Of a stretch of DNA of 9,449 nt, positions 1-7,198 are shown in pieces (the stretch's first letter is position 1; each line of letters begins with the position of its first letter). The stretch spans positions 1-9,449 of the forward strand of contig CAZXGJ010000087.1 in assembly GCA_964639955.1 (NCBI GenBank). Direction: 5' to 3'. The notes beneath the pieces were generated by a model that saw nothing but the letters and a program-made list of their open reading frames with translations, was not told the origin of the DNA and searched no databases. The position numbers were made by a program, and so were the translations under genes. This DNA is from IGN2 sp964639955. GTDB lineage: Bacteria; Bacteroidota; Ignavibacteria; Ignavibacteriales; Ignavibacteriaceae.

Positions 1-1
1 G

Positions 2-277
2 GTGACTAAGGGTAATTATAAGAATTATTTTTTTAAGAGGACAAGCATTTACAGCAGGAGGAACAAAATTCATAAAAATATATTTCATATTGAACATATT
101 TCAGGAGCAAAATACAAAGAAATCCACAGGCAGAGAATCTACAGCTTTGAAGCATTTTTTCGTCTGCTTGATAAAGCCGGGCTCTTTGTGAAAGAATGCT
201 ACGATGCCTTTACCTTTAACACAGGCAGCCCTTATTCTGAAAGAGTTCAATTTGTTGTCAGGAAAAAAAGCGTATGA
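2..277 (+). CDS. class I SAM-dependent methyltransferase, C-terminal part (5' end outside window)
   Basis: This is the last ~91 residues of a protein whose start lies before the window. The GTG at position 2 is simply the first in-frame start-like codon and is not a credible start. The C-terminal half, with HRQRIYSFEAFFRLLDKAGL followed by DAFTF and ending SERVQFVVRKK, matches the closing strands of small-molecule class I methyltransferases, where a helix (LLDKAG) precedes the last beta hairpin and a final VxFVxRK strand. The SAM-binding glycine motif would be upstream and is not visible, so the substrate cannot be named. The stop codon overlaps the ATG of ftsE by four bases (ATGA), which suggests one operon with coupled translation. 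The first ~35 residues are less family-like, and only the upstream sequence would confirm the frame there. Confidence 0.7.
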   Translation: MTKGNYKNYFFKRTSIYSRRNKIHKNIFHIEHISGAKYKEIHRQRIYSFEAFFRLLDKAGLFVKECYDAFTFNTGSPYSERVQFVVRKKSV

Positions 278-954
278 TTTTATCATTCGAACACGTTGAA
301 TTCAACTATCCTGATCAACAGGTATTCAGCGATTTGAATTTCAACCTGAAATACGGTGAATTTGCTTTTGTTATCGGAAAAAGCGGAATAGGTAAAAGCA
401 CTCTGATGCAGCTTATCTATATGAATATTTTTCCTCAGTCAGGCACTGTGAGAGTTGGCAAATTTGATTCGGTTACAATAAAACCATCACAGATTCCATT
501 CTTAAGAAGAACTCTTGGCGTGGTTTTCCAGGATTTTAAGCTTCTTCATAACAGGAATGTTTATGATAATCTTGCTTATGTTTTAAAAGCAACTAACACT
601 CCGGGCAGGGAAATAAAAAGGAAGATTAACGATGCACTTGCTGATACGGGTTTATCTCATAAACGCTTAAGCATGCCAAATAATCTTTCCGGCGGAGAGC
701 AGCAGAGAGTTGCAATTGCAAGGGCAATTATAAATGATCCTATACTGGTGCTTGCCGATGAACCCACAGGTAATCTTGATCCCGAAACATCTACTGAAAT
801 ACTTGCAATACTAAAAAGCATTAATAAAAAAGGGACTGCTGTCTTGGTAGCCACACACAACTATGAGCTTGTAAAAAAAGCGAATGAAAGAATCATCAAA
901 CTGGATGACGGTAAGGCTATGAAAGCAGTAATTAAACCTAAAATAGAAAATTAA
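274..954 (+). CDS. ftsE: cell division ATP-binding protein FtsE
   Basis: This is a 226-residue ABC ATPase, the usual size for FtsE, the cytoplasmic partner of the membrane protein FtsX. The complex controls peptidoglycan hydrolases at the division site. Visible motifs are Walker A GKSGIGKS (residues 35-42), Q-loop Q86, signature LSGGEQQR (138-145), Walker B VLADEP with catalytic E163, D-loop NLD (167-169) and H-loop H195. The stretch after the Q-loop, FKLLHNRNVYDNLAY, is characteristic of FtsE within the FtsE/LolD/MacB group. The gene starts inside the stop of the methyltransferase gene (ATGA). No ftsX follows: the next gene, adk, is on the other strand and its stop codon directly abuts this one. 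FtsX must therefore be encoded elsewhere. LolD-type export ATPases are the main alternative identity. Confidence 0.87.
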   Translation: MILSFEHVEFNYPDQQVFSDLNFNLKYGEFAFVIGKSGIGKSTLMQLIYMNIFPQSGTVRVGKFDSVTIKPSQIPFLRRTLGVVFQDFKLLHNRNVYDNLAYVLKATNTPGREIKRKINDALADTGLSHKRLSMPNNLSGGEQQRVAIARAIINDPILVLADEPTGNLDPETSTEILAILKSINKKGTAVLVATHNYELVKKANERIIKLDDGKAMKAVIKPKIEN

Positions 955-1602
955 TTACCTGATTCCGAGCTTTTCAAATACCTTTTTATTCACCTCATCG
1001 ATACTGCCAAGACCATCAATAGAAATGACATTACTCCGTTTATTGTAATACTCCAGCACAGGCTGGGTATTTTTCCTAAAGACATTCAGCCTGTTTCTAA
1101 CCACTTCCTCTTTATCATCGTCACGAAGATAAAAACTGTGGACGGCTGAACACTTGGGGCATTTTTCCATACCTTCAATATCTTTCAGAACAAAAATCTG
1201 ACCGCAGTTTTTACAAGCTCTTCTGTTCCCAATTCTCTTAACAAGTTCGATGTCATCAGCAGTTATATTTAAAACTCTTGCATCAGATAATTTCATTTCA
1301 CTCAGAAGATTATCGAGTGCAATTGCCTGGTTAACCGTACGGGGGAAGCCATCGAGGATAAATCCTGATAAGCAATCGGGTTTATGCAGTCTTTCCTGTA
1401 TTATCCCGATCATTATATCATCTGGTACAAGATCACCCCTGTTCATTATTTCGGCAGCTTTAGTGCCAAGTTCAGTTTGGTCTTTAACTGCCTGCCTTAA
1501 AATATCGCCGGTTGAAATATGTGGTATGTTTAGTTTAGATGAGATTAGTTTTGCCTGTGTGCCTTTACCAACCCCTGGTGCTCCGAAAAGTATTAAGCGC
1601 AT
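955..1602 (-). CDS. adk: adenylate kinase, long form with zinc-type LID
   Basis: This protein catalyses ATP + AMP = 2 ADP in the cytoplasm and is essential for nucleotide balance. Its 215 residues are typical of the long bacterial form. The P-loop GAPGVGKGTQ is at residues 7-16, the AMP-binding segment STGDILR at 30-36, and DGFPRT at 84-89. The LID carries four cysteines (C130, C133, C148, C151), as in zinc-binding adenylate kinases, with CxxC pairs 14 residues apart, slightly closer than the 16 of Bacillus enzymes. RDDD follows the LID as expected. The ATG at 1602 gives the exact family N-terminus (MRLILFGAPG); there is no clear Shine-Dalgarno site. It converges with ftsE, the two stop codons being directly adjacent, so there is no room for a terminator between them. 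Confidence 0.97.
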   Translation of the reverse strand: MRLILFGAPGVGKGTQAKLISSKLNIPHISTGDILRQAVKDQTELGTKAAEIMNRGDLVPDDIMIGIIQERLHKPDCLSGFILDGFPRTVNQAIALDNLLSEMKLSDARVLNITADDIELVKRIGNRRACKNCGQIFVLKDIEGMEKCPKCSAVHSFYLRDDDKEEVVRNRLNVFRKNTQPVLEYYNKRSNVISIDGLGSIDEVNKKVFEKLGIR

Positions 1603-1636
1603 AAGACTGTATGTATTTGTTGAAAAATGCTTGCGA

Positions 1637-1665
1637 AAATTATGGAAATTTATTTACAGTCTCAA
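1637..1665 (-). promoter_or_regulatory. candidate sigma-70-like promoter of adk
   Basis: Read on the minus strand, TTGAGA (1665-1660) and TAATTT (1642-1637) are separated by 17 bases, the ideal spacing for a housekeeping promoter. The -10 box lies 35 bases before the adk ATG. In AT-rich DNA such matches arise by chance, and the Bacteroidota branch often uses a different -7/-33 consensus, so this is only a candidate. Confidence 0.3.
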
Positions 1666-1739
1666 ACTTTAAACTCTGCTACATAACAGAATAATTGGCT
1701 CCAATCTTAAAGATTGCATAAATAATTGCGGCATATTAA

Positions 1740-1787
1740 CCCGGAAGGTTCAGGTGAACGAGTTGTGCAATAATCTCTAAAGCCGGG
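1740..1787. repeat. small GC-rich dyad structure
   Basis: CCCGG (1740-1744) and CCGGG (1783-1787) can pair around a loop that itself holds the perfect hairpin GTTCA-GG-TGAAC (1748-1759). A nested structure in a GC-rich island within AT-rich DNA could be a structured RNA or part of a repeat element. The stems are short, so this is tentative. Confidence 0.35.
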
Positions 1788-1807
1788 CTAAAAGATTTAT
1801 TTGCTGC

Positions 1808-2026
1808 TCCTTCAGGCGTCCCCGCCGGAAGTAAAGAAATTATGCTTGATGTAAAGCAAGTTTGAACTTATTCTTATTAATATATTTTTTAATACCATCA
1901 TTATTTCCAGGTATCATTGTTGGTAACGTTTAAGCCGGATGATGGCTGCGGGGACGCAGGCTTGAGCTAGTTATTGTTTATTTTTTCTTAATCACTTCAA
2001 CTCCCTCCGGCGCTTAGGCTGAAGGA
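1808..2026. repeat. set of related GC-rich words in inverted orientation
   Basis: GCGTCCCCGC (1816-1825) recurs exactly inverted as GCGGGGACGC (1948-1957). In addition, the minus-strand word TCCGGCGGGGACGCCTGAAG (1830-1811) has a shortened relative on the plus strand at 2004-2026, where TCCGGCG and CTGAAGGA are shared and the middle differs. Three related copies within 220 bases suggest remnants of a small repeated element or a structured RNA. No transposase is present. Confidence 0.4.
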
Positions 2027-2333
2027 AAAATGATTTGAGTTTGCGAAGACGATGGTTAAAGGTTTTTATACATAATGCTAAAACTAAAATTTATAAATCC
2101 TCCACTCCCGATGTATTTCCTTGGGAGAGAAGTAATTCCGTAATAGATTTATTTTTTTACAATAATCCGATTACTACGAGATCATATACTAAAATGGAAT
2201 ATCGTAAATATTTTATTTTGGTAATAAAGGAATCAATAACGCAAAACAGTTTCCCGTAGAGGATCAACTAAAGTAGTTAGATAACATTCTTTTAAGAGTG
2301 AGAAAATGATCAGGATGACTTTGGTGAGTTAAG

Positions 2334-2783
2334 TTAAGAAAAGAAATCCTGCAGAAGTTTTTTACTTTCTTCTGCATAAATACCTGAATAAACTTTTATT
2401 TTGTGATTGGTCTTTCCATCATCAGCAAGATTATAGATGCTTCCACAAGCACCAAACTTTGGATCGAAAATCGAAAAGTAAAGTTCTTTTATTCTTGATG
2501 AAAGCAAAGCACCGGTGCACATTACACAGGGTTCAAGAGTAACATAAATGGAACACTCACTCAGTCGCCAGTTACCAAGGTGATTCGCTGCCGCAGTTAT
2601 CGCAATCATCTCTGCGTGAGCCGTAGCATCTTTTAATCGTTCAATCTGATTATAACCTCTGCCCACTATCTTGTTTTCCTTAACAACAACAGCACCAACA
2701 GGAACTTCATTTTCCCCAAGAGCTTTTTCGGCTTCCTGAAGAGCTGCAAACATAAAACGATATTTTGTTTCGTCGAAAATCAC
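2334..2783 (-). CDS. tadA: tRNA-specific adenosine-34 deaminase TadA
   Basis: This zinc deaminase converts adenosine 34 to inosine in the anticodon of tRNA-Arg(ACG), allowing wobble decoding of CGN arginine codons. Its 149 residues match the usual TadA length. The catalytic motifs are HAE (H56, E58) and PCVMC (C86, C89). Family-typical segments are EVPVGAVVV (26-34), NWRL (71-74), ALLSSRI and FDPKFGACGS. These distinguish it from cytidine and guanine deaminases. The chosen start is GTG at 2783, which includes the first helix; there is no clear Shine-Dalgarno site. An internal ATG at residue 11 would clip that helix and is less likely. A tRNA-Arg with anticodon UCG lies just upstream on the same strand. 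That tRNA is not itself a TadA substrate, so the proximity is probably incidental. Confidence 0.94.
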   Translation of the reverse strand: MIFDETKYRFMFAALQEAEKALGENEVPVGAVVVKENKIVGRGYNQIERLKDATAHAEMIAITAAANHLGNWRLSECSIYVTLEPCVMCTGALLSSRIKELYFSIFDPKFGACGSIYNLADDGKTNHKIKVYSGIYAEESKKLLQDFFS

Positions 2784-2789
2784 TTTTTA

Positions 2790-2930
2790 AAATACCAAAA
2801 AACAAATTCCAAATTACAAATAATTTTCAATTTCGAAATTCAAAACTCCAAACCGTTATTAAGAAGTTTTTGGAATTTGAATTTGGTCATTGGTGCTTAT
2901 TTGATATTTGATGCTTGGGATTTGTGATTT
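2790..2930. repeat. AT-rich imperfect long inverted repeat built of CAAATT/TTTGG words
   Basis: The left arm (about 2790-2853) is rich in CCAAATTACAAAT-like words, and the right arm (about 2866-2930) contains their complements, GGAATTTGAATTTGG and TTATTTGATATTTG. The innermost stem pairs AAATTCAAAACTCCAAAC (2836-2853) with GTTTTTGGAATTTGAATTT (2866-2884). Outward, CAAATTACAAATAA (2811-2824) matches the complement of 2899-2912 with few mismatches. The element fills the gap between tRNA-Arg and tadA. Intergenic repeats of this word type are, as far as I recall, widespread in some uncultured bacterial groups. Their function is unknown. Confidence 0.6.
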
Positions 2931-2937
2931 AACCTTG

Positions 2938-3011
2938 TACGCCTGTAGGGACTCGAACCCCAAACCGCCTGATCCGAAGTCAGGTGCTCTATCCAATTGA
3001 GCTACAGGCGC
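2938..3011 (-). tRNA. tRNA-Arg(UCG)
   Basis: A complete 74-nt cloverleaf is seen on the minus strand. Acceptor GCGCCTG pairs with CAGGCGT, giving a G1.U72 wobble at the end. The D stem is GCTC/GAGC with loop AATTGGATA. Anticodon stem CCTGA/TCAGG encloses loop CTTCGGA, which gives anticodon UCG (arginine, CGA and other CGN codons). The variable loop has 5 bases, and the T arm is TGGGG-TTCGAGT-CCCTA. The discriminator base is A. CCA is not encoded (CAA follows), so it must be added enzymatically. Confidence 0.96.
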
Positions 3012-3288
3012 ATTATTTATCACGTAAAAATAGAGATGAGATTACGGAATAGCAATTTCAATATAACTCAGGAAATGGTTTTTTAAACAAATATTCTGAA
3101 GCTGTAAGCTAAGTATATTATCGATAGCCAATTAGTTAATACTTAAATTAATTTAAAGAGCTTTCAGCCGTTGAATCTAATCAATTTTATATATACGTTT
3201 GGTACGAATAAGTAGCTTAATCCTATATATTGATAATCTATCTTCCATGCTTGCTACTTTGAAATTATAAATAAATTTCAGGAAGACT

Positions 3289-5511
3289 GTGGTAGGGCAA
3301 TCAATTTCGCATTATAAGATTCTTGATGTACTCGGCAGTGGGGGAATGGGAATCGTTTATAAAGCAGAAGATATTAAACTCCACCGCACAGTTGCATTGA
3401 AATTCCTGCCTCTTGAACTTACCTCTAATGAAATGGCAAAGAAACGATTTATACGTGAAGCGCAAGCTGCTTCTTCACTACAGCATAATAATATTTGTAC
3501 AATACACGAAATAGATGAAACAACAGACGGGCAGTTCTTTATTGCTATGGATTATTATGAAGGCGAGACATTAAAAAACAAGATTAGCACCGAATTATTG
3601 GGCTTAGAGGAAATCATTAAAATAACCACGCAGATAGCAGAAGGATTAAATAAAGCACACGAGAGTGGGATAATCCACAGGGATATAAAGCCAGCCAACA
3701 TATTTATAACAAAAGAAGGTTTAGTGAAGATACTTGATTTTGGTTTGGCTAAGAAAGTGGACAGGTCACAGTTTACAACAGTGGGAATAAACCTCGGAAC
3801 AACAGATTATATGTCACCTGAACAGATAAAAGGAGAAAAAGTAGATCACAGAACAGATATATGGGCATTAGGAATTGTGTTATATGAAATGCTCACAGGG
3901 CATCAGCCATTCCATGCCGACTATGAACAGGCAATCGTTTATTTGATTCTGAATCAAGAACCGGATGATGTTAGAAAATACAGAAAAGATGTACCGGAAA
4001 AATTGGTTTCTATTTTAGAAAAATCAATTGCAAAGGATCGAGAAGACAGATATGAAGATATAACATCAATTCTTGAAGACTTAAGCAAAATATCAACAAA
4101 AGAAGAAATTCGTTATACACAATTTGAGCTTCCTGCACCGAGACCATCGAATTCTATAGCGGTTTTACCTTTCATAAATATGAGTACTGATCCTGAACAG
4201 GATTACTTTTGCGATGGATTGACTGAAGAACTGATAAATGCCTTATCAAGGATAAGTGATTTAAGAGTTGTTGCCCGTACCTCAGCATTTGCATTTAAAG
4301 GTGGAGGTCAGGATGTAAGAAAAGTTGGAAGAAAGCTAGATGTTAGAACAGTTCTCGAAGGAAGTGTAAGAAAAACCGGTAACAATCTTCGTATTACGGC
4401 ACAATTAATAAATGTTATGGACGGTTATCACCTTTGGTCGGAGAAATATGACCGCGAGTTAAAAGATGTGTTCAAAATACAAGAGGAAATCTCGTTCGCA
4501 ATTGCAGATGTAATGAAGATCAAATTACTCGGAGATGAAAAAGAAAAGTTGGTTAAACGTTATACTGACAATATTGAAGCATACAATCTGTATTGGCAAG
4601 GGATTTATTTCTTTAATCAATTTAATTTTAATTTATTTAATAAAGCCATTGATTATTTCAATAAGGCACTTGAAAAAGATCCTAACTATGCTATTGCTTA
4701 TTATGGATTGGGCGCATGCTATTTTTGCCTAGCTTACTTCGGTATACAAAGGACTAGCGATGTAAAATCAGAAATGAAAAAATATATTGAGAAGGCATTG
4801 GAGATGGACGAAAATCTTTGTGAGGCTTATGACATGTTAGGATTGTACAATTCTTGCTTTGAATGGAAATGGACTGAAGCACAATCAGCCTGGCAGCGAA
4901 GTATAGAATTGAATCCGAACAATGTAATGGCATTGTTATCATATAGTATCAACCGTTCATCGTGGAAAGATTTTGATTATGCTAAAAAATTAGTTGCAAG
5001 AGCCCAGAATATAGATCCGCTTTACGATTATGGTGAATTCTGTGCCACCTTACCTGATTTCTGTACCGCTAAATTTGATCTTGTAATTGAACGCCTTTCA
5101 AAATATCTGAAGTTGGATCCACCATTCTGGTGGGGATTGTGGACGTTATGGCGTGCTTTTTCTTTAGTTGGGAAGAAAGCAGAAGCTGTGGAGGCATGTA
5201 GAAAGTCATACATAATGACGGGTAGAAATGCCATTGCCGAAATAATGGAAAAAACCGGCATTGATGACGCATTTGGAAAAGCAGCTTACGTTCTTGCAGA
5301 TTATTATCAACACAACTACACTTCACCTTATGATATTGCAACATTATTCATTCACGCTGGAAAAAAGGAAGAAGCCATTTACTGGTTAGAAAAATCTATT
5401 GAAGATGTAGATCCCAGACTTCATTTTATTGATGTAGATCCTGACTGGCAAACTATACTTGACGATGCTCGCTTTATAAAATGCCTGAAGACAATTGGTT
5501 TTAGAAAATGA
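3289..5511 (+). CDS. serine/threonine protein kinase with TolB-like and TPR domains
   Basis: This is a 740-residue probably cytoplasmic signalling kinase. An N-terminal Hanks-type kinase domain (residues 9-268) has glycine loop GSGGMG (16-21), VALK with K38, HRDIKPAN (130-137), DFG (150-152), SPE (176-178) and D190, so it should be active. Residues 289-415 form the TolB/FlgO-like domain often seen in adenylate-cyclase-type and CadC-like regulators: IAVLPFINMS, then FCDGLTEELINALS and later DGYHLWSEKYDRE. From about 427 to the end run TPR-type helical repeats, closing with the common DPDWQ...DDARFIKCLKTIG tail. No transmembrane helix or signal peptide is seen. The GTG start follows AGGAAG by three bases and gives the family-typical MVGQSISHYKIL; an in-frame stop at 3268 excludes longer starts. 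It overlaps the sigma-54 activator gene by four bases, implying co-translation and probably a shared pathway. The 277-bp upstream spacer shows no convincing promoter. Confidence 0.93.
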   Translation: MVGQSISHYKILDVLGSGGMGIVYKAEDIKLHRTVALKFLPLELTSNEMAKKRFIREAQAASSLQHNNICTIHEIDETTDGQFFIAMDYYEGETLKNKISTELLGLEEIIKITTQIAEGLNKAHESGIIHRDIKPANIFITKEGLVKILDFGLAKKVDRSQFTTVGINLGTTDYMSPEQIKGEKVDHRTDIWALGIVLYEMLTGHQPFHADYEQAIVYLILNQEPDDVRKYRKDVPEKLVSILEKSIAKDREDRYEDITSILEDLSKISTKEEIRYTQFELPAPRPSNSIAVLPFINMSTDPEQDYFCDGLTEELINALSRISDLRVVARTSAFAFKGGGQDVRKVGRKLDVRTVLEGSVRKTGNNLRITAQLINVMDGYHLWSEKYDRELKDVFKIQEEISFAIADVMKIKLLGDEKEKLVKRYTDNIEAYNLYWQGIYFFNQFNFNLFNKAIDYFNKALEKDPNYAIAYYGLGACYFCLAYFGIQRTSDVKSEMKKYIEKALEMDENLCEAYDMLGLYNSCFEWKWTEAQSAWQRSIELNPNNVMALLSYSINRSSWKDFDYAKKLVARAQNIDPLYDYGEFCATLPDFCTAKFDLVIERLSKYLKLDPPFWWGLWTLWRAFSLVGKKAEAVEACRKSYIMTGRNAIAEIMEKTGIDDAFGKAAYVLADYYQHNYTSPYDIATLFIHAGKKEEAIYWLEKSIEDVDPRLHFIDVDPDWQTILDDARFIKCLKTIGFRK

Positions 5512-7034
5512 ATGTTACCGCTACTGATATTAACCTACCAAAACTGGAATCAATAATCGAGTTAGCTCAAATATTGGGTCAGCAGAGTGATTATGAAGAA
5601 GTATTGAGACTAATTGTTGAAAAAGCTTCTGATCTGGTTAATTCAGACTTGGCTTTAGTAATGATGATCAATCCTAAAACCCGCAATACTATAAAAACAA
5701 TTTTTGCCGAAAGCAGCTCAGGAGATGAGCAAAATCATTTTGTGCATACAAATATCTGTGGTTGGGTAATCTTAAATAACAGTTCATTGCTCAGTGCTGA
5801 TATAAAATACGATAACCGGTTTCGGAAAAAACTATTCGAAAAAATATTTGCAAAATCTGTGCTCTGTGTCCCATTCAGAGTAGAAAATATTATAATCGGT
5901 ACTTTATTGCTTTTAAACAATGAAAGCAAACATTCCTTTTCAGAATCAGATTTATCGCTAATTGAAAAATATGCTGCTGTTGTCTCACCTTTCCTTCATT
6001 GCACACAAGATATCTCCGAATATTTTATAACTCCGATGCCTAAAAAAGTTTTGCTGGGTAAATACGGTATTTTGGGATTGCTTGGTAAAAGCGAAAAGTT
6101 TGTTGAGCTGTTGCAGTCGATAGATGCTGCTGCACGATGTGATGTTAGAATATTATTAGAAGGAGAAAGCGGGACCGGAAAAGAACTGGTTGCAAGAGCT
6201 GTACACAATCTTAGTTCAAGAAGCGAGAATAAATTTGTTGCCATTGATTGCGGAGCTATCCAGCCAAACTTAGTAGAAAGCGAACTTTTTGGGCACATTA
6301 AAGGCTCATATACAGGTGCTTCAATTGACCGTAAAGGATTATTTGAAGAAGCAAATGGTGGAACTCTTTTTATGGATGAGATAAATAATCTGCCTGTTGA
6401 TATGCAGGCTAAACTTCTTAGAGTGCTTCAGGATGAAGAGATTCGCCCCGTTGGCAGCAACATTACCAGGAAAGTGAATGTTCGTATAATTACAGCTTCG
6501 AGTTCTTCGCTTCAGAAATTAGTGAATGAAAATAAATTCAGAGAAGATTTATACTACCGGCTGAATGTATATCGCATTCATGTTCCACCCCTCAAAGATA
6601 GAATTGAAGATATTCCTCTTCTGGCTGATCATTTCTTAAGAAAGTTTTCTTCAGATCAGAAAAAACAAATTGTAGGAATTCACGAGGAAATATTAGATTA
6701 TTTAAAGCAGCGTCATTGGGCAGGGAATATTAGAGAACTTGAAAATTTTATTCAGAGATTGGTTACTCTGACTACTAAAGGTCAAAAAATTATTGATAGA
6801 AAAATACTCCCGGCTGAATCGCAAAAGGAATTGAAAAAATTAAAGAAAGATTTTCAGGATAATTTACCTGCAAAATCTCTAAGTGAAAGCTTGATTGATT
6901 ATGAAGAAGAACTGATTCGATCTACTCTAAAAAGTTGTAACTGGAATCAATCAAAAGCAGCACGGATGCTAAACATTTCTGAGCATGATATCCGGTACAA
7001 GATGAAAAAATTAAAAATTACAAAACCGAAATAA
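5508..7034 (+). CDS. sigma-54-dependent activator: GAF, AAA+ and Fis-type HTH domains
   Basis: This 508-residue bacterial enhancer-binding protein uses ATP hydrolysis to open promoters held by RNA polymerase with sigma-54. Residues ~12-165 form a GAF sensor domain, which usually binds a small ligand; there is no receiver or FHA domain. The AAA+ domain (about 190-425) has Walker A GESGTGKE (219-226), the sigma-54 contact loop GSYTGA (266-271, a variant of GAFTGA), Walker B LFMDEI (287-292) and arginine fingers R345 and R351 in REDLYYRL. The Fis-type DNA-binding helix-turn-helix is at the C-terminus (about 462-503, NQSKAARMLNISEHDIRYK). Its ATG overlaps the kinase stop codon (ATGA), so the kinase is a likely upstream controller, by phosphorylation or direct contact; that link is inferred from gene order. 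Two palindromes in the downstream spacer could be its own binding sites. Confidence 0.93.
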   Translation: MNVTATDINLPKLESIIELAQILGQQSDYEEVLRLIVEKASDLVNSDLALVMMINPKTRNTIKTIFAESSSGDEQNHFVHTNICGWVILNNSSLLSADIKYDNRFRKKLFEKIFAKSVLCVPFRVENIIIGTLLLLNNESKHSFSESDLSLIEKYAAVVSPFLHCTQDISEYFITPMPKKVLLGKYGILGLLGKSEKFVELLQSIDAAARCDVRILLEGESGTGKELVARAVHNLSSRSENKFVAIDCGAIQPNLVESELFGHIKGSYTGASIDRKGLFEEANGGTLFMDEINNLPVDMQAKLLRVLQDEEIRPVGSNITRKVNVRIITASSSSLQKLVNENKFREDLYYRLNVYRIHVPPLKDRIEDIPLLADHFLRKFSSDQKKQIVGIHEEILDYLKQRHWAGNIRELENFIQRLVTLTTKGQKIIDRKILPAESQKELKKLKKDFQDNLPAKSLSESLIDYEEELIRSTLKSCNWNQSKAARMLNISEHDIRYKMKKLKITKPK

Positions 7035-7080
7035 ACTTCTTTTCATTCCCTTTCCTCAAAAACAATCTTACTTTTTCAAT

Positions 7081-7096
7081 TCGCCAATACTGGCGA
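7081..7096. promoter_or_regulatory. operator-like dyad TCGCCA-ATAC-TGGCGA
   Basis: This perfect 6-bp inverted repeat with a 4-base spacer stands out as GC-rich in an AT-rich spacer. It lies 46 bases after the activator's stop and about 110 bases before the -24-like box at 7199, the usual distance for an upstream activating sequence of a sigma-54 activator. No T-tract follows, so a terminator is less likely, though not excluded. Confidence 0.35.
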
Positions 7097-7108
7097 GCTA
7101 ACTTAGAT

Positions 7109-7122
7109 AGATTTATAAATCT
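7109..7122. promoter_or_regulatory. perfect 14-bp palindrome AGATTTATAAATCT
   Basis: A continuous palindrome lies 12 bases after the GC-rich dyad. It may be a second protein-binding site in the spacer. AT-only palindromes arise easily by chance here; for example TTAAATTAATTTAA occurs at 3143-3156. Confidence is therefore low. Confidence 0.25.
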
Positions 7123-7198
7123 TCTTATAAACATTTCTCATTACCTAAGTGCTTTAATAATTATGACTTGGTGGTATTGGGTCTTTAAATAAATTTAC

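Larger units (their letters stand above)
1666..2333. other. non-coding stretch between the adk and tadA starts, with GC-rich islands
   Basis: No credible gene is seen in these ~670 bases. The 74-codon open frame at 2035-2259 (+) starts with TTG, resembles no family I know and is probably chance. Three GC-rich islands (about 1739-1830, 1933-1965 and 2001-2026) stand out from AT-rich surroundings and hold several inverted repeats, described separately. The rest (about 2050-2333) is AT-rich; it contains only short dyads such as TAATCCGATTA (2163-2173) and looks like decayed or spacer DNA. It may include remains of a small repeated element. Confidence 0.6.

Noticed and set aside
2..4. GTG as the start of the methyltransferase fragment
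   Set aside because: It lies one base from the window edge, and the product lacks the SAM-binding half, so the gene surely begins upstream.
1250..1672. 140-codon + strand open frame antisense to adk
   Set aside because: It lies almost wholly over the well-supported adk gene, and its serine- and isoleucine-rich product matches no family; it is a shadow frame.
2035..2259. 74-codon + strand open frame starting with TTG
   Set aside because: It has no recognisable domain, a poor start codon and a composition like random translation of AT-rich DNA; AAGGA eight bases upstream is not enough support.
1666..2333. CRISPR array or insertion sequence in the intergenic gap
   Set aside because: Repeats are few, inverted and irregularly spaced; there is no regular repeat-spacer pattern, transposase or paired terminal repeats.
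3012..3288. A promoter for the kinase gene
   Set aside because: Several AT-rich near matches exist (e.g. TTGGTA, then 19 bases to TATATT), and there is a TTAAATTAATTTAA palindrome at 3143-3156. None has convincing spacing, and no GG-N10-GC sigma-54 pair is present.
5028..5344. Two overlapping minus-strand open frames inside the kinase gene
   Set aside because: Both are antisense to the TPR region of a clear coding sequence, and neither has protein-family features.
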